This document shows positions 1 through 8,513 of a stretch of 64,000 nucleotides of DNA, piece after piece. Position 1 is the first letter of the stretch, and each line of letters opens with the position of its first letter. A program made the position numbers and the translations under genes. The notes beneath the pieces were generated by a model that worked only from the letters and a program-made list of their open reading frames with translations, ran no database searches and had not been told where the DNA came from. The stretch is from an uncultured Coriobacteriaceae bacterium (GTDB lineage Bacteria; Actinomycetota; Coriobacteriia; Coriobacteriales; Atopobiaceae): contig CACZCK010000003.1 in NCBI GenBank assembly GCA_902779675.1, positions 62,001 to 126,000 of the forward strand, written 5' to 3'.

Positions 1-112
1 GGAAGATGAGGGCCATGGTCAAGTGAGCAATGCTCATCAGCAGTGTCTGAGGTGACAATGGGAGTGGATCTGTACCGCAGGCTCGTCAGAGCATAGAAGT
101 TAAGGAGAGACC

Positions 113-143
113 AAGGGGTGAGAGCGATGCGTTCTCACCCCTT
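113..143. terminator. Hairpin, probable terminator
   Basis: An 11-bp perfect stem is formed by 113-123 (AAGGGGTGAGA) and 133-143 (TCTCACCCCTT) around a 9-base loop. There is no long T-run on the + side. It probably ends a transcript entering from the left of the window. Confidence 0.5.
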
Positions 144-281
144 ATGTGCAAGGTGTAGCTTCGAGACTGATTGCGACTATTGGGCAGCCCGACCATTTAC
201 TGAGTGTACAGGGGGAGAACGGTGGCGGTGCGTAAGGTAGACGCACACGAACTGGAATGTGCTAAGGCTGTGATAGACTGT

Positions 282-312
282 TTGGTTACCAAACCTTAGG
301 GATCTGTATAAG
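282..312 (+). promoter_or_regulatory. Possible promoter of the LicD-family gene
   Basis: A TATAAG -10-like hexamer at 307-312 lies 19 bases after a TTGGTT at 282-287. The wide spacer makes this weak. The palindrome 280-294 overlaps the -35 position and could be an operator. A start here would give a leader of about 80 bases. Confidence 0.3.
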
Positions 313-400
313 CTCTGCACCGTCGGTTTTCTGCGGGGACTGCTGAAAGCGAAACGGTTGAGCGTTTTGATGTCATCTCGTCGTTTTAGCGGAGGAAGAG

Positions 401-1510
401 ATGCCGATTCTATCCAAGATCAAGTCCTATCTGCCGGCGTCGTCCCGCTCGCTGCACGCCATGTACTACGAGCTTGGGCAGATGCATGGCCAAATGGGAC
501 AGATGTGGGCAGAGGTTGGGCTGACGCGCATCTGGGTCTCCGAGCTGAAGGAGGCCCTGGCCGGACTCGACAGCCGACTGATGCTCACGTTCTGGGAGGG
601 TTACCGCCGCGAGGGAGAGAGCGCCGATGCGGCGCGCGAGCGCTTCTTCAAGACCATGGGCAGCGCTCGTGGCGGGCTGAGGGTCTTCCAGCTTGCAAGT
701 GCGCAGCTGCTCGGGGAGTTTGATGCCTTCTGCGAGAAGCATGGCCTTACGTACTCGGTCGTTTCGGGAACCATACTCGGAACGGTAAGACACGAGGGCT
801 TCATCCCCTGGGACGACGATCTTGACGTGGGCATGCCCCGGCAGGATATCGAACGCGCCATAAAGATCGTCGAGGACGATCCTCGCTATCGCATCACCGT
901 CCGATACGACAAGGCGATGCTCTGCAAGCAGGTCCGGTTCTGCTACGCAGACGAGACGATTCCCTGCTTCGTCGACCTGTTCTACTACGACCTGGCCAAG
1001 TGCCATGATGCGCAGACGTTCGAGATCAGAGAGTCGGCACGCGAGGAGCTGAAGGCACGACTGGAAAGCGATGAGAGCCTCTCGTTCTGGGACGAGGAGA
1101 GCAACAACTTCATAGAGGGGGACACGTCCGAGGGGAATGCCATTGCGCGGATCTTTGACGATGCCGTGGAGTCCCTCTATGACGAGGGTGGCCCGTTTAC
1201 CTATGACGTCGAGGATGCCGCGGGAGTCATACTGGGCATCGACAATCTTGATGCCCTCGTTGACCATCACGACTGGTATCAGGTCCGCCGCGAGGACATA
1301 CTGCCGTTGCAGAAGCTGCCGTTCGAAGGCCACGAGGTCAGCGCACCGAAGGAGGCGTGGAAATGCGCCGAGGTGCACTATGGCGATCTCTACGAGCTGC
1401 CTCGCGATATCGGCCTTCACTTTGCACATTTCTCGCATGACCTCCTGCGTGACGAGAATGTTGCAAAAGAGCTGCATGAGGTAGCCGATAAGGAAAAGCC
1501 CATACACTGA
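401..1510 (+). CDS. LicD family phosphotransferase
   Basis: The 369-residue protein belongs to the LicD family, a nucleotidyltransferase fold. Its best-known members move phosphocholine from CDP-choline onto teichoic acid or lipopolysaccharide sugars. The segment around residues 118-150 carries the family core: a VSGTILGTVRHEG stretch followed by WDDDLDVGM, whose aspartates are the expected metal ligands. The first 110 residues look helical and are not part of the core domain. The start follows GGAGG at 391-395 with five bases of spacing. No signal peptide is visible, so it should act on the cytoplasmic face. Its neighbours are secreted wall enzymes and a polymer exporter, which supports a role in decorating a surface glycopolymer. 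The exact donor (choline, ribitol, glycerol or other) cannot be told. Confidence 0.85.
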   Translation: MPILSKIKSYLPASSRSLHAMYYELGQMHGQMGQMWAEVGLTRIWVSELKEALAGLDSRLMLTFWEGYRREGESADAARERFFKTMGSARGGLRVFQLASAQLLGEFDAFCEKHGLTYSVVSGTILGTVRHEGFIPWDDDLDVGMPRQDIERAIKIVEDDPRYRITVRYDKAMLCKQVRFCYADETIPCFVDLFYYDLAKCHDAQTFEIRESAREELKARLESDESLSFWDEESNNFIEGDTSEGNAIARIFDDAVESLYDEGGPFTYDVEDAAGVILGIDNLDALVDHHDWYQVRREDILPLQKLPFEGHEVSAPKEAWKCAEVHYGDLYELPRDIGLHFAHFSHDLLRDENVAKELHEVADKEKPIH

Positions 1511-1550
1511 ATTTGACAAGCACTTGTTAGGTGAGGATGGGGGAGTGTGC

Positions 1551-4112
1551 ATGCGTTACAACGGAGAGGCGAACGGAGTCCGAAAGCTTCGAGTAGTGTT
1601 GGCGGTTGCCTTCGGCATTTTGCTGGCATGGTCTCCTGCACCCGTGCTAGCTGAGCAACAATCAGAGGAAGCGTTCGAGGAGCCTGCCTCTGATAATCCT
1701 TCCCAGGATGATAAAGCCGAAGGACAGGCCTCAGAGTTGTTTGGCGACGAGGTCGGGGGGCTTGAAGCTGACAGCCTTGAGAAGCCGAAGCTGGATGAGC
1801 TCGAAGATGACATGAGCCAAGAGCAGCTTGGTTCGAGTTCCGTAGACCCTGAAGGAGAAGATGCTCCGTCTGCAGACGAGGAACCGACGGGCTCTCATGA
1901 TGACCAAGGGTCTGGGCGCCCCCTTCCCGAGGATGCCGTCGAGGTGCCCGAAGGGACGTATGTCCTCGAATCTAACGTTTCCAACGAGAAGGTAGTGGAT
2001 GCGGCTGGAAAAGAGCCTGTGGTTGGATCAAACGTTGCGACATGGACCTATCATGACGGTCAGAACCAACGTTGGGATGTGCGCAAGGACGAAGTGAGCG
2101 GATGGTATCGCATCTATCTCGGCGCTTCGAGCGAGAAGGCGCTTGGTGTGACACCAGATGGCGACAACCCTCGGAATGTTGCTATCGTTGATGCGGCGAG
2201 TTCAGGCGATAGCTCGCTGTGGTCGTTCATAAAGAACGGCACTTGGAACAATCTGCTCAATCGTGCTACGGGCCTTTGCCTCGAGGTCGTTGCAGGGAGT
2301 ACGTCAAATGGTGCAAACCTCCAGGTCGCAGAAAAGTCCGCAGCAAGCAACAAGCAGCAGAGGTTCTTCTTGCTCAGCACGGTACCGGACGTCGAGCCAA
2401 GTGCCGAGGTCACCGAGGCGGCTTATGCGGTTTCGCCTTCGGACAATGCCGACGTAGTCGTTGAGGTCCGTGGTGCCAAAGAGGCCAATGGCACCAACGT
2501 GTGGCTCTATTCCTCGAACGGAAAGAACCACCAGAAGATCTATCTTGAGAACAATGGTGACAACTACTATGTTGCATGGGTTGTGGGCACCGGCAAGGCG
2601 CTGACCCAGGAGAAAGATTCGCTGATACCGGGAACGAACGTGATCCAGAGGTCCTACGGCGGTCTTGATACCCAGCTCTGGGCGCTCAATGCCCACGGCA
2701 CAAGCTATTCTCTGGTTAACAAGGCATCGGGTCTTGCGCTTGGGTTTGGCTCGGCAAAGAGTGGCAGCAATGTTGCCATGACGCGTAACGATGGCTACAA
2801 GACGACGTTGTTCAGTCTCGTGCGCAAACCCCTGCTGACGTCGGGAATCGTCGAGATTCATCCTCGAACGTCATCGGCTGTCTCGCTTGACATACAGAAG
2901 GCCGCCTCTAGCGGGAATGCGAATCTTCTTCTGTGGACCGATACCAATGGGCTCAACCAGAGATACGAACTCGTTTCGGCAGGATCTGTCGACCTCTGGC
3001 GCATACGGACCGCTTCCTCGGGTGGATGGGTGACCGATACGGGCTCAGCCATACAGCAGAGCGGCGAGGGATCCACGGCCGCATCGGATGCAAACACATG
3101 GTGCGTTACCTTCAAGGGCGGGTGGTTCTCGCTGGTCAACAAGGGCTCGGGCAAGGCTATGGACATGCGTCGTGGCAAGACGAGCAAAGGAACCTCGATC
3201 ATCCGCTACCAGCCCAATGGCAGGGATTCTCAGCACTTCACCTTCGAGCCATCGACGCTGCTTGTGCCTGGATGCTACTTCTTCAAGAACGGGCTCGGAA
3301 CCTATCTGGATATTGCGGGAGACTCCGCGGCTGCAGGTGCAAATGTGCAGGCGTGGGCAAAGGATGGTGGGCTTGGCCAGTACTTCACGCTTGAGCGCAG
3401 TGGCTCAGCATACCGCATACAGAACACCTATTCCGGCAAGTACCTGACTGCAGCCGGAACTGCCAACAGCTCAAACGTTACGCAGCGGGCATCGAGTGGC
3501 TCAAACGCACAGAAATGGAAGGCCGTGATCGCCGATGGCGGCATGGTAAGCTTTGTCGGCCTCGCCTCCAACAAGGCGCTGGACGTCAAGCGCAACAGCG
3601 CGGCCAACGGGGCAAACGTGCAGATCTATACGACAAATCAGGGCAAGGGCCAGGTTTGGAAGCCCGTCAAAACCTCATACCACCCCTTCTCTGGATACGT
3701 ATTGCGCGCCGTCAATCGTGCCAATGCGAGCAGCAGCTCCACGGGCTATCTGCTGGTGGTGGACAAGTCTGCCCATCGTGTGATAGCGATGGTTGGGGAG
3801 AACGGGCACTGGAGGCCTACCAAGGACATGGCGTGCTCGGTTGGCGCGTATGCTACTCCGACTGTAGAGGGATCCTTTGTGGTTCAGAGCCGTGGATACT
3901 CTTTTGGGTCGGGATACACCTGCTATTACTGGACGCAGTTCTATCAGGACTATCTGTTCCATTCGATCACGTATAACGAGGGGACACGTGACGTCCAGGA
4001 TGGTCGTCTTGGAATGCACATCTCCCATGGCTGCGTGCGAATGCCCATCAACGATGCGTATTGGATCTATTCGACCATCCCGAGTGGGACACGGGTGCTC
4101 ATCTATTCATGA
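1551..4112 (+). CDS. Secreted ricin-fold protein with C-terminal L,D-transpeptidase
   Basis: This is an 853-residue secreted protein. Residues 1-34 are a signal peptide, with a basic RKLR, a hydrophobic core and probable cleavage after VLA. Residues 35 to about 125 are very acidic and low in complexity. Residues about 130-710 are ricin-type beta-trefoil repeats, marked by recurring Q-x-W or Q-x-F ends and NGANVQ-like turns, and expected to bind glycan. The last 140 residues form a YkuD L,D-transpeptidase domain with SHGCVRM at 825-831; Cys828 is the predicted nucleophile for 3-3 peptidoglycan cross-links or protein attachment. I prefer the ATG at 1551, behind a purine-rich GGTGAGGATGGGGGA, over an in-frame TTG at 1524. 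It shares most of its scaffold with the next gene, 65 bases downstream. Substrate is inferred from the family. Confidence 0.9.
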   Translation: MRYNGEANGVRKLRVVLAVAFGILLAWSPAPVLAEQQSEEAFEEPASDNPSQDDKAEGQASELFGDEVGGLEADSLEKPKLDELEDDMSQEQLGSSSVDPEGEDAPSADEEPTGSHDDQGSGRPLPEDAVEVPEGTYVLESNVSNEKVVDAAGKEPVVGSNVATWTYHDGQNQRWDVRKDEVSGWYRIYLGASSEKALGVTPDGDNPRNVAIVDAASSGDSSLWSFIKNGTWNNLLNRATGLCLEVVAGSTSNGANLQVAEKSAASNKQQRFFLLSTVPDVEPSAEVTEAAYAVSPSDNADVVVEVRGAKEANGTNVWLYSSNGKNHQKIYLENNGDNYYVAWVVGTGKALTQEKDSLIPGTNVIQRSYGGLDTQLWALNAHGTSYSLVNKASGLALGFGSAKSGSNVAMTRNDGYKTTLFSLVRKPLLTSGIVEIHPRTSSAVSLDIQKAASSGNANLLLWTDTNGLNQRYELVSAGSVDLWRIRTASSGGWVTDTGSAIQQSGEGSTAASDANTWCVTFKGGWFSLVNKGSGKAMDMRRGKTSKGTSIIRYQPNGRDSQHFTFEPSTLLVPGCYFFKNGLGTYLDIAGDSAAAGANVQAWAKDGGLGQYFTLERSGSAYRIQNTYSGKYLTAAGTANSSNVTQRASSGSNAQKWKAVIADGGMVSFVGLASNKALDVKRNSAANGANVQIYTTNQGKGQVWKPVKTSYHPFSGYVLRAVNRANASSSSTGYLLVVDKSAHRVIAMVGENGHWRPTKDMACSVGAYATPTVEGSFVVQSRGYSFGSGYTCYYWTQFYQDYLFHSITYNEGTRDVQDGRLGMHISHGCVRMPINDAYWIYSTIPSGTRVLIYS

Positions 4113-4177
4113 CGAGCGTTCGATTGTGCGTGTTGACGACCGTGATTGCTGCGCAACTAATTGGATGAGGTTGAGAC

Positions 4178-6772
4178 TTGCTTAAGAAGAACATGGGGCT
4201 TTGCAAAGCCATTCGGATTGTGACGATGCTCGAACTGGCGATTGCCGGTGCCGTCCTGTCACCCAGCCACTGTCTTGCCGCCGATGGGGAACCCACCGAG
4301 ATCGCAGACAGTGCTGCCGCAGCCGACGCTACTGGTGCGAGCACGGATGATGGCGAGCAGGCGCAGACGGACGAAGCTTCTGGTCTGAGTCCGGAGGCGC
4401 TGCAGGGTGTTACGGTCGATGGCGCCAATGACGACCTAGGCAATGAGTCTGCGCAAGAACTTATCGCATCGGAACCCACGGACGAGGCGATCGGCCAAAC
4501 CATCGACGAGGGGCAGGAGGCGGCTGCCTCGATGGGGGACGAAGAGAGCGAAGGCGGCACGATTGAGGCAGGGGAGAGCATCGTCGCATTAGAGCAGCAT
4601 GATGACGGCCTCGAGCTTCCCGAGAATGCCGTGGACGTCAATGAGGGTACGTACCTCATCGAGACTGGGGTCGCGAACGATAAGGTCCTCGGTGTTGCCG
4701 ATGCAACACCCAAAGGGCATTCTGCCGTGAAGTCATACACCTACAACGACAAGGAAAGTCAAAAGTGGAACATCGAACGTGACGATGCGAGTGGTTGGTA
4801 TCGCATTCTTCTGGTGGGGACCACCCGTCCGCTTGCCCTCGGAAAGGCCTATTCGGGGAACTCTGTCGAGCTGCTCTATCCGGAAGTCGTCGGCGACCGT
4901 GCCCTCTGGGCGTTTGTTCCCAGCGCTGCTGGCAGCCTCTGGTACAACATGATCAACCGCGCCGTTCCCGACATGCTGCTCGACATTTCTCATTCGAGCA
5001 CTGCCAATGGAGCTGCGGCTCTGCTCTACAAGACAAGCGAGTCGGCAAAGAACAGACGGTTCTATCTCATCGACACAAAACCGACGGTCGAGAGCGACGT
5101 CGCCCTGGACGAGGGCGCGTACAAGATCACGCCATCTGCAAACTCCGGCATCTCCGTCGAGACGCGAGGCGCCAAGACTGCAGACGGCACCAACGTCTGG
5201 CTGTACAAGACGACGGGCAACGGCAACCAGAAGATCTATTTCGAGCCTGTCCGCGATGGATTGTATGCGGCATGGATCGCGGGCACCGGCAAGGTGATGA
5301 CGCCGGCCAACGCCAAGATGATTCCCGGCGTAAATGTCGTCCAGAAGACCTATACGGGCTCGAACCTGCAACTGTGGGCGCTTCAGAAGCATGGTTCAGT
5401 GTTCGCGCTCGTCAACAAGGCAAGCGGCCTCGCCCTGGGCGCGGGTGGAAGCAAGTCAGGCAGCAACCTCGCCCTCACGCGAAACGACGCCTACAAGACG
5501 ACGCTGTTCAACGTATCCCGCACTCCGCTTCTCTCTGCCGGTGTGGTGGAGATTCACCCCCGGACGAACAGCAAGGTGTCCCTTGACGTCAGGGGAGCCG
5601 CGACTGGCACGGCAGGGCTCGTCCTCTGGAACGACACCAATGCCATCAATCAGCGTTTCGAGCTGGTCTCGGCTGGGAAGACAGACCACTGGCGCATACG
5701 CACCGCTTCGTCCGGCGGCTGGGTTTCCGAGGTCGGAACCGACGGATCGAACGTCAAACAGGCTGGCAAGGGGTCTGATGCGGCGACAGATGCCAACACC
5801 TGGAAAGTGGTCTACAAGGGTGGCTGGTACTCGCTCATCAACTGCGCCTCCGGCAAAGCGCTTGACATGCGTCGTGGCAAGACGGAGAAGGGCACCGAGG
5901 TAGCTGGCTATACGCCAAATGGAAGGGATTCGCAGCACTTCACCATCCAGAAGGCTACCCTGATACAACCCGGCTATGGCTTCCTGAAGAATGCCGGAGG
6001 CCGCTTCCTCGATCTGGCTGGCGCATCGCGCAAGTCGGGGGCAAATATCCGCGTTGCAGATAGGAGCAACAAGGTCGCGCAGGTATTTTACTTTGAGCAG
6101 GTTGGTAATGCCTGGCGCATCAGCAATGCATTGAGCGAGCTGTACCTGACTTCCGCGAGCACGAAGAGCGGTGCAAATGTATGCCAGAAGGAGCTCGCAT
6201 CGACAGACAACCAGCTGTGGAAGATCTCCATCGCAGACGGTGGCGGGATTCAGATATCAAATGCTGCGGACAGCAAGCTTCTCCTCACGGCATACAAGGC
6301 GGGCGAGAACAACAACGCCAACGTGTATGTCACGAGCTATAAGCATGGCACCCCACAGCTCTGGAAGCCCGTAACCCTGACGGAGGGAAGCCTCACGTCT
6401 AAGCAGAAGTCCGTGGTGAGGGCGGCGCTGTCTACACCTTCTCCTGGCGCTGGGCTTTGTGCGGCATGGATAACGGATGTCTTCGTGAACGCTGGAATCG
6501 GCTATTACGGTGGGGATGCCTGCGACCAGTACCGGTGGTTCTGCAAGAGCGACAATCTATCGAAACTTCGTACGGGTATGATCGTGGCTGTGAGTACGCA
6601 TGGCCACACGTGGGCAGGCGGCATCTGGGGCCACGTGTCGGTATACGTCGGCAACGGAAAGGTCATGGACAACATCGGGTACATTCGTACCATGTCGGTC
6701 TACAAATGGGTCTCCTACTATGGTGACCGCGTCACACCCAAGTGGGGTTGGTTCGGAAAGTCGCTGGCATAG
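4178..6772 (+). CDS. Secreted ricin-fold protein with C-terminal CHAP/NlpC-like peptidase
   Basis: An 864-residue paralogue of the preceding protein. A signal peptide covers residues 1-35 (SPSHCLA then A), an acidic linker runs to about 145, and ricin-type repeats cover about 148-735. The repeat region matches the neighbour closely, for example SLDV, NKASGLALG and TRNDAYKTTLF blocks in the same order. The end differs: residues 738-864 look like a papain-like peptidoglycan hydrolase of the CHAP or NlpC/P60 type, with likely nucleophile Cys761 (GLCAAW) and His819 (GHVSVYVGNG). It is therefore predicted to cut peptide bonds in the wall, whereas its neighbour makes them. The start is a TTG with GATGAGG seven bases upstream; an ATG at 4193 is an alternative. 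A 26-bp hairpin follows the stop. The catalytic assignment is by motif only. Confidence 0.85.
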   Translation: MLKKNMGLCKAIRIVTMLELAIAGAVLSPSHCLAADGEPTEIADSAAAADATGASTDDGEQAQTDEASGLSPEALQGVTVDGANDDLGNESAQELIASEPTDEAIGQTIDEGQEAAASMGDEESEGGTIEAGESIVALEQHDDGLELPENAVDVNEGTYLIETGVANDKVLGVADATPKGHSAVKSYTYNDKESQKWNIERDDASGWYRILLVGTTRPLALGKAYSGNSVELLYPEVVGDRALWAFVPSAAGSLWYNMINRAVPDMLLDISHSSTANGAAALLYKTSESAKNRRFYLIDTKPTVESDVALDEGAYKITPSANSGISVETRGAKTADGTNVWLYKTTGNGNQKIYFEPVRDGLYAAWIAGTGKVMTPANAKMIPGVNVVQKTYTGSNLQLWALQKHGSVFALVNKASGLALGAGGSKSGSNLALTRNDAYKTTLFNVSRTPLLSAGVVEIHPRTNSKVSLDVRGAATGTAGLVLWNDTNAINQRFELVSAGKTDHWRIRTASSGGWVSEVGTDGSNVKQAGKGSDAATDANTWKVVYKGGWYSLINCASGKALDMRRGKTEKGTEVAGYTPNGRDSQHFTIQKATLIQPGYGFLKNAGGRFLDLAGASRKSGANIRVADRSNKVAQVFYFEQVGNAWRISNALSELYLTSASTKSGANVCQKELASTDNQLWKISIADGGGIQISNAADSKLLLTAYKAGENNNANVYVTSYKHGTPQLWKPVTLTEGSLTSKQKSVVRAALSTPSPGAGLCAAWITDVFVNAGIGYYGGDACDQYRWFCKSDNLSKLRTGMIVAVSTHGHTWAGGIWGHVSVYVGNGKVMDNIGYIRTMSVYKWVSYYGDRVTPKWGWFGKSLA

Positions 6773-6777
6773 CAACG

Positions 6778-6833
6778 GCCCAAACCACAGACTCGTCCCA
6801 CAACATATTGTGGGACGAGTCTGTGGTTTGGGC
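6778..6833. terminator. Very long perfect hairpin after the wall-enzyme pair
   Basis: Positions 6778-6803 and 6808-6833 are exact inverted copies, 26 bp each, around a 4-base loop (CATA). The hairpin begins six bases after the stop codon of the peptidase gene. There is no T-run of note on either side, but the stem strength suggests a bidirectional stop or a transcript-protecting structure. Confidence 0.75.
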
Positions 6834-6902
6834 GATGGGGCCATACGCGTGCTAGTATTTCTTATATTGCCTAGAGGCCATCCGACGATTCGAGGGGGGA
6901 AT

Positions 6903-7736
6903 GTGAGCCAGACTGCAACTGCCGAGGCCGCCCCAACGACCATCTCAAAGAGCGACGCCTGGTATCCGACGTCACAGCGTGACATGTACGTGGTCAAGCA
7001 GCTCGTGACCAAGGACTTCAAGCTTAAGTACCGCCGCAGCGTGCTGGGCATCGCGTGGAGCGTGCTCAACCCGCTGCTCATGATGTGCGTGCAGGCGGTG
7101 GTGTTCACCAAGCTCATGAGCCGCCACGACCAGACTATTCCCAACTTTCCCATCTACCTGATTCTGGGCAACACCGCGTGGCATCTGATGAGCGATGCCA
7201 CAAACCGCGGCATGGAGTCTATCATCCATGCGCAGTCGTTGCTCAAGAAGGTGCGTATCAACCGTTGGGTCTTTCCCGTGCAGAAGGTGCTCTTCGCTGT
7301 GGTCAACTATGTGTTCTCGCTGGCCGCCGTCGCACTCGTCATGGCCATTTTCCGTTGGACTCTGGGGCCTTGGGCGCTCTTGGTGCCATTGGGCATCCTG
7401 TATCTCACCGTCTTTTGCATCGGACTCTCGCTCCTGCTGTCCTCGCTTGCCGTCTTTTTCCGCGACGTCATCCACTTGTGGGGAGTCGTGCTTACGGCAT
7501 GGATGTACCTCACGCCGTTGTTCTACTCGGTCACCATTCTTCCTGACTGGATGCAGTCGGTCATGCGGTTCAATCCCATGTATCTGTACATCACCTTCAT
7601 CAGGCGCTGTCTGCTTTGGAAGATGAACCCCGGGCTTCTGGTCCATGGTGGCTGCATTGCCTGGGCGCTGGTCATGTTGGGCATCGGCTATGCCGTGTTC
7701 CGCAAGACCGAGGACCGCTTCATCCTGTTCATCTAG
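6903..7736 (+). CDS. ABC-2 type polysaccharide/teichoic acid exporter, permease
   Basis: A 277-residue integral membrane protein of the ABC-2 family, close in layout to TagG and Wzm, the permeases that export teichoic acid or O-antigen-like polymers. After a short cytoplasmic N-terminus it has the family signature KDFKLKYRRSVLGIAWSVLNPLL, then about six hydrophobic segments ending near residue 270. I place the start at the GTG at 6903, behind GAGGGGGG at 6892-6899, rather than at upstream in-frame codons that would run through the hairpin and the previous gene. The ATPase partner follows nine bases after the stop. The neighbourhood (LicD-family protein, glycosyltransferase) fits export of a cell-surface glycopolymer; the polymer itself is unknown. 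Confidence 0.9.
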   Translation: MSQTATAEAAPTTISKSDAWYPTSQRDMYVVKQLVTKDFKLKYRRSVLGIAWSVLNPLLMMCVQAVVFTKLMSRHDQTIPNFPIYLILGNTAWHLMSDATNRGMESIIHAQSLLKKVRINRWVFPVQKVLFAVVNYVFSLAAVALVMAIFRWTLGPWALLVPLGILYLTVFCIGLSLLLSSLAVFFRDVIHLWGVVLTAWMYLTPLFYSVTILPDWMQSVMRFNPMYLYITFIRRCLLWKMNPGLLVHGGCIAWALVMLGIGYAVFRKTEDRFILFI

Positions 7737-7745
7737 GAGTCATCT

Positions 7746-8510
7746 GTGGGTAACGAGATCATCCGGACCAACGAGCCGGGAACCATATATGTCGATGACG
7801 TCACCATGACGTTCAACATCGCCAAAGAGCAGTTCAACTCCCTCAAGGAGTACTTCATCGCCATGACGCGGCATGAGCTCAAGTTCAAGCCGTTCCATGC
7901 GCTCAAGAACATCTCGTTCAGCGTGGAGAAGGGCGAGTCGGTCGGACTTGTGGGCACCAATGGCTCGGGCAAGTCCACCATGCTCAAGATCATTGCCGGC
8001 GTGCTCTCGCCTTCCGAGGGCAAAGTCACGGTCAACGGCAACATCGCTCCGCTCATCGAGCTTGGCGCCGGCTTCGACCGCGAGCTGACGGCCCGCGAGA
8101 ACATCTACCTCAACGGCGCCCTGCTCGGCTACCGCAAGGAGTTCATCGACGAGAACTTCGGGCGTATCGTCGAGTTCGCCGAGCTGCAGAAGTTCATGGA
8201 CATGCCGCTCAAGAACTACTCCAGCGGCATGGTGGCGCGCATCGCGTTTTCCATTGCAACCATCACTGAGCCTGACCTGCTTATTGTCGACGAGGCGCTT
8301 TCGGTGGGCGACAAGTTCTTCCGCGAAAAGTGCGAGGCGCGCATCAGCGAACTGGTCAACTCCAAGAACGTGACCGTACTGTTCGTCAGCCACAATGTCG
8401 AGCAGATGAAGCGTGTCTGCGAGCGGTGCATCTGGATCGAGAAGGGCGACATGCGCATGGACGGACCGTCCGACGTGGTCGCAGAGGCATACTCCAACAT
8501 GAAGAGGTAA
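7746..8510 (+). CDS. ABC exporter ATP-binding protein, TagH/Wzt-like
   Basis: The 254-residue ATPase partner of the preceding permease. It shows a Walker A motif GTNGSGKST near residue 74, the ABC signature YSSGM near 160, Walker B LLIVDEAL near 178 and the switch histidine in FVSHN. The spacing of motifs and the IELGAGFDRELTARENI stretch are typical of the TagH/Wzt group. It lacks the C-terminal carbohydrate-binding domain of longer Wzt proteins, so export should not depend on recognising a capped chain end through that domain. Start is GTG behind AGGAG at 7735-7739. The glycosyltransferase gene starts three bases after the stop, so the three genes are probably one transcript. Confidence 0.92.
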   Translation: MGNEIIRTNEPGTIYVDDVTMTFNIAKEQFNSLKEYFIAMTRHELKFKPFHALKNISFSVEKGESVGLVGTNGSGKSTMLKIIAGVLSPSEGKVTVNGNIAPLIELGAGFDRELTARENIYLNGALLGYRKEFIDENFGRIVEFAELQKFMDMPLKNYSSGMVARIAFSIATITEPDLLIVDEALSVGDKFFREKCEARISELVNSKNVTVLFVSHNVEQMKRVCERCIWIEKGDMRMDGPSDVVAEAYSNMKR

Positions 8511-8513
8511 TCC

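Larger units (their letters stand above)
1..400. other. Non-coding or unassigned left edge
   Basis: No convincing gene is seen here. Short frames at the extreme left end within the first 52 bases and could be the tail of an upstream gene, but they carry no recognisable signature. The stretch holds a hairpin at 113-143 that looks like a transcription terminator, a small palindrome at 280-294 (GTTTGG, TTA, CCAAAC) and a promoter-like TATAAG at 307-312 before the LicD-family gene. No tRNA, rRNA or known small RNA was recognised. Confidence 0.5.

Noticed and set aside
1524-1550. TTG start at 1524 for the first ricin-fold gene
   Set aside because: It has no ribosome site; ATG 1551 has a purine-rich site upstream and gives a normal signal peptide.
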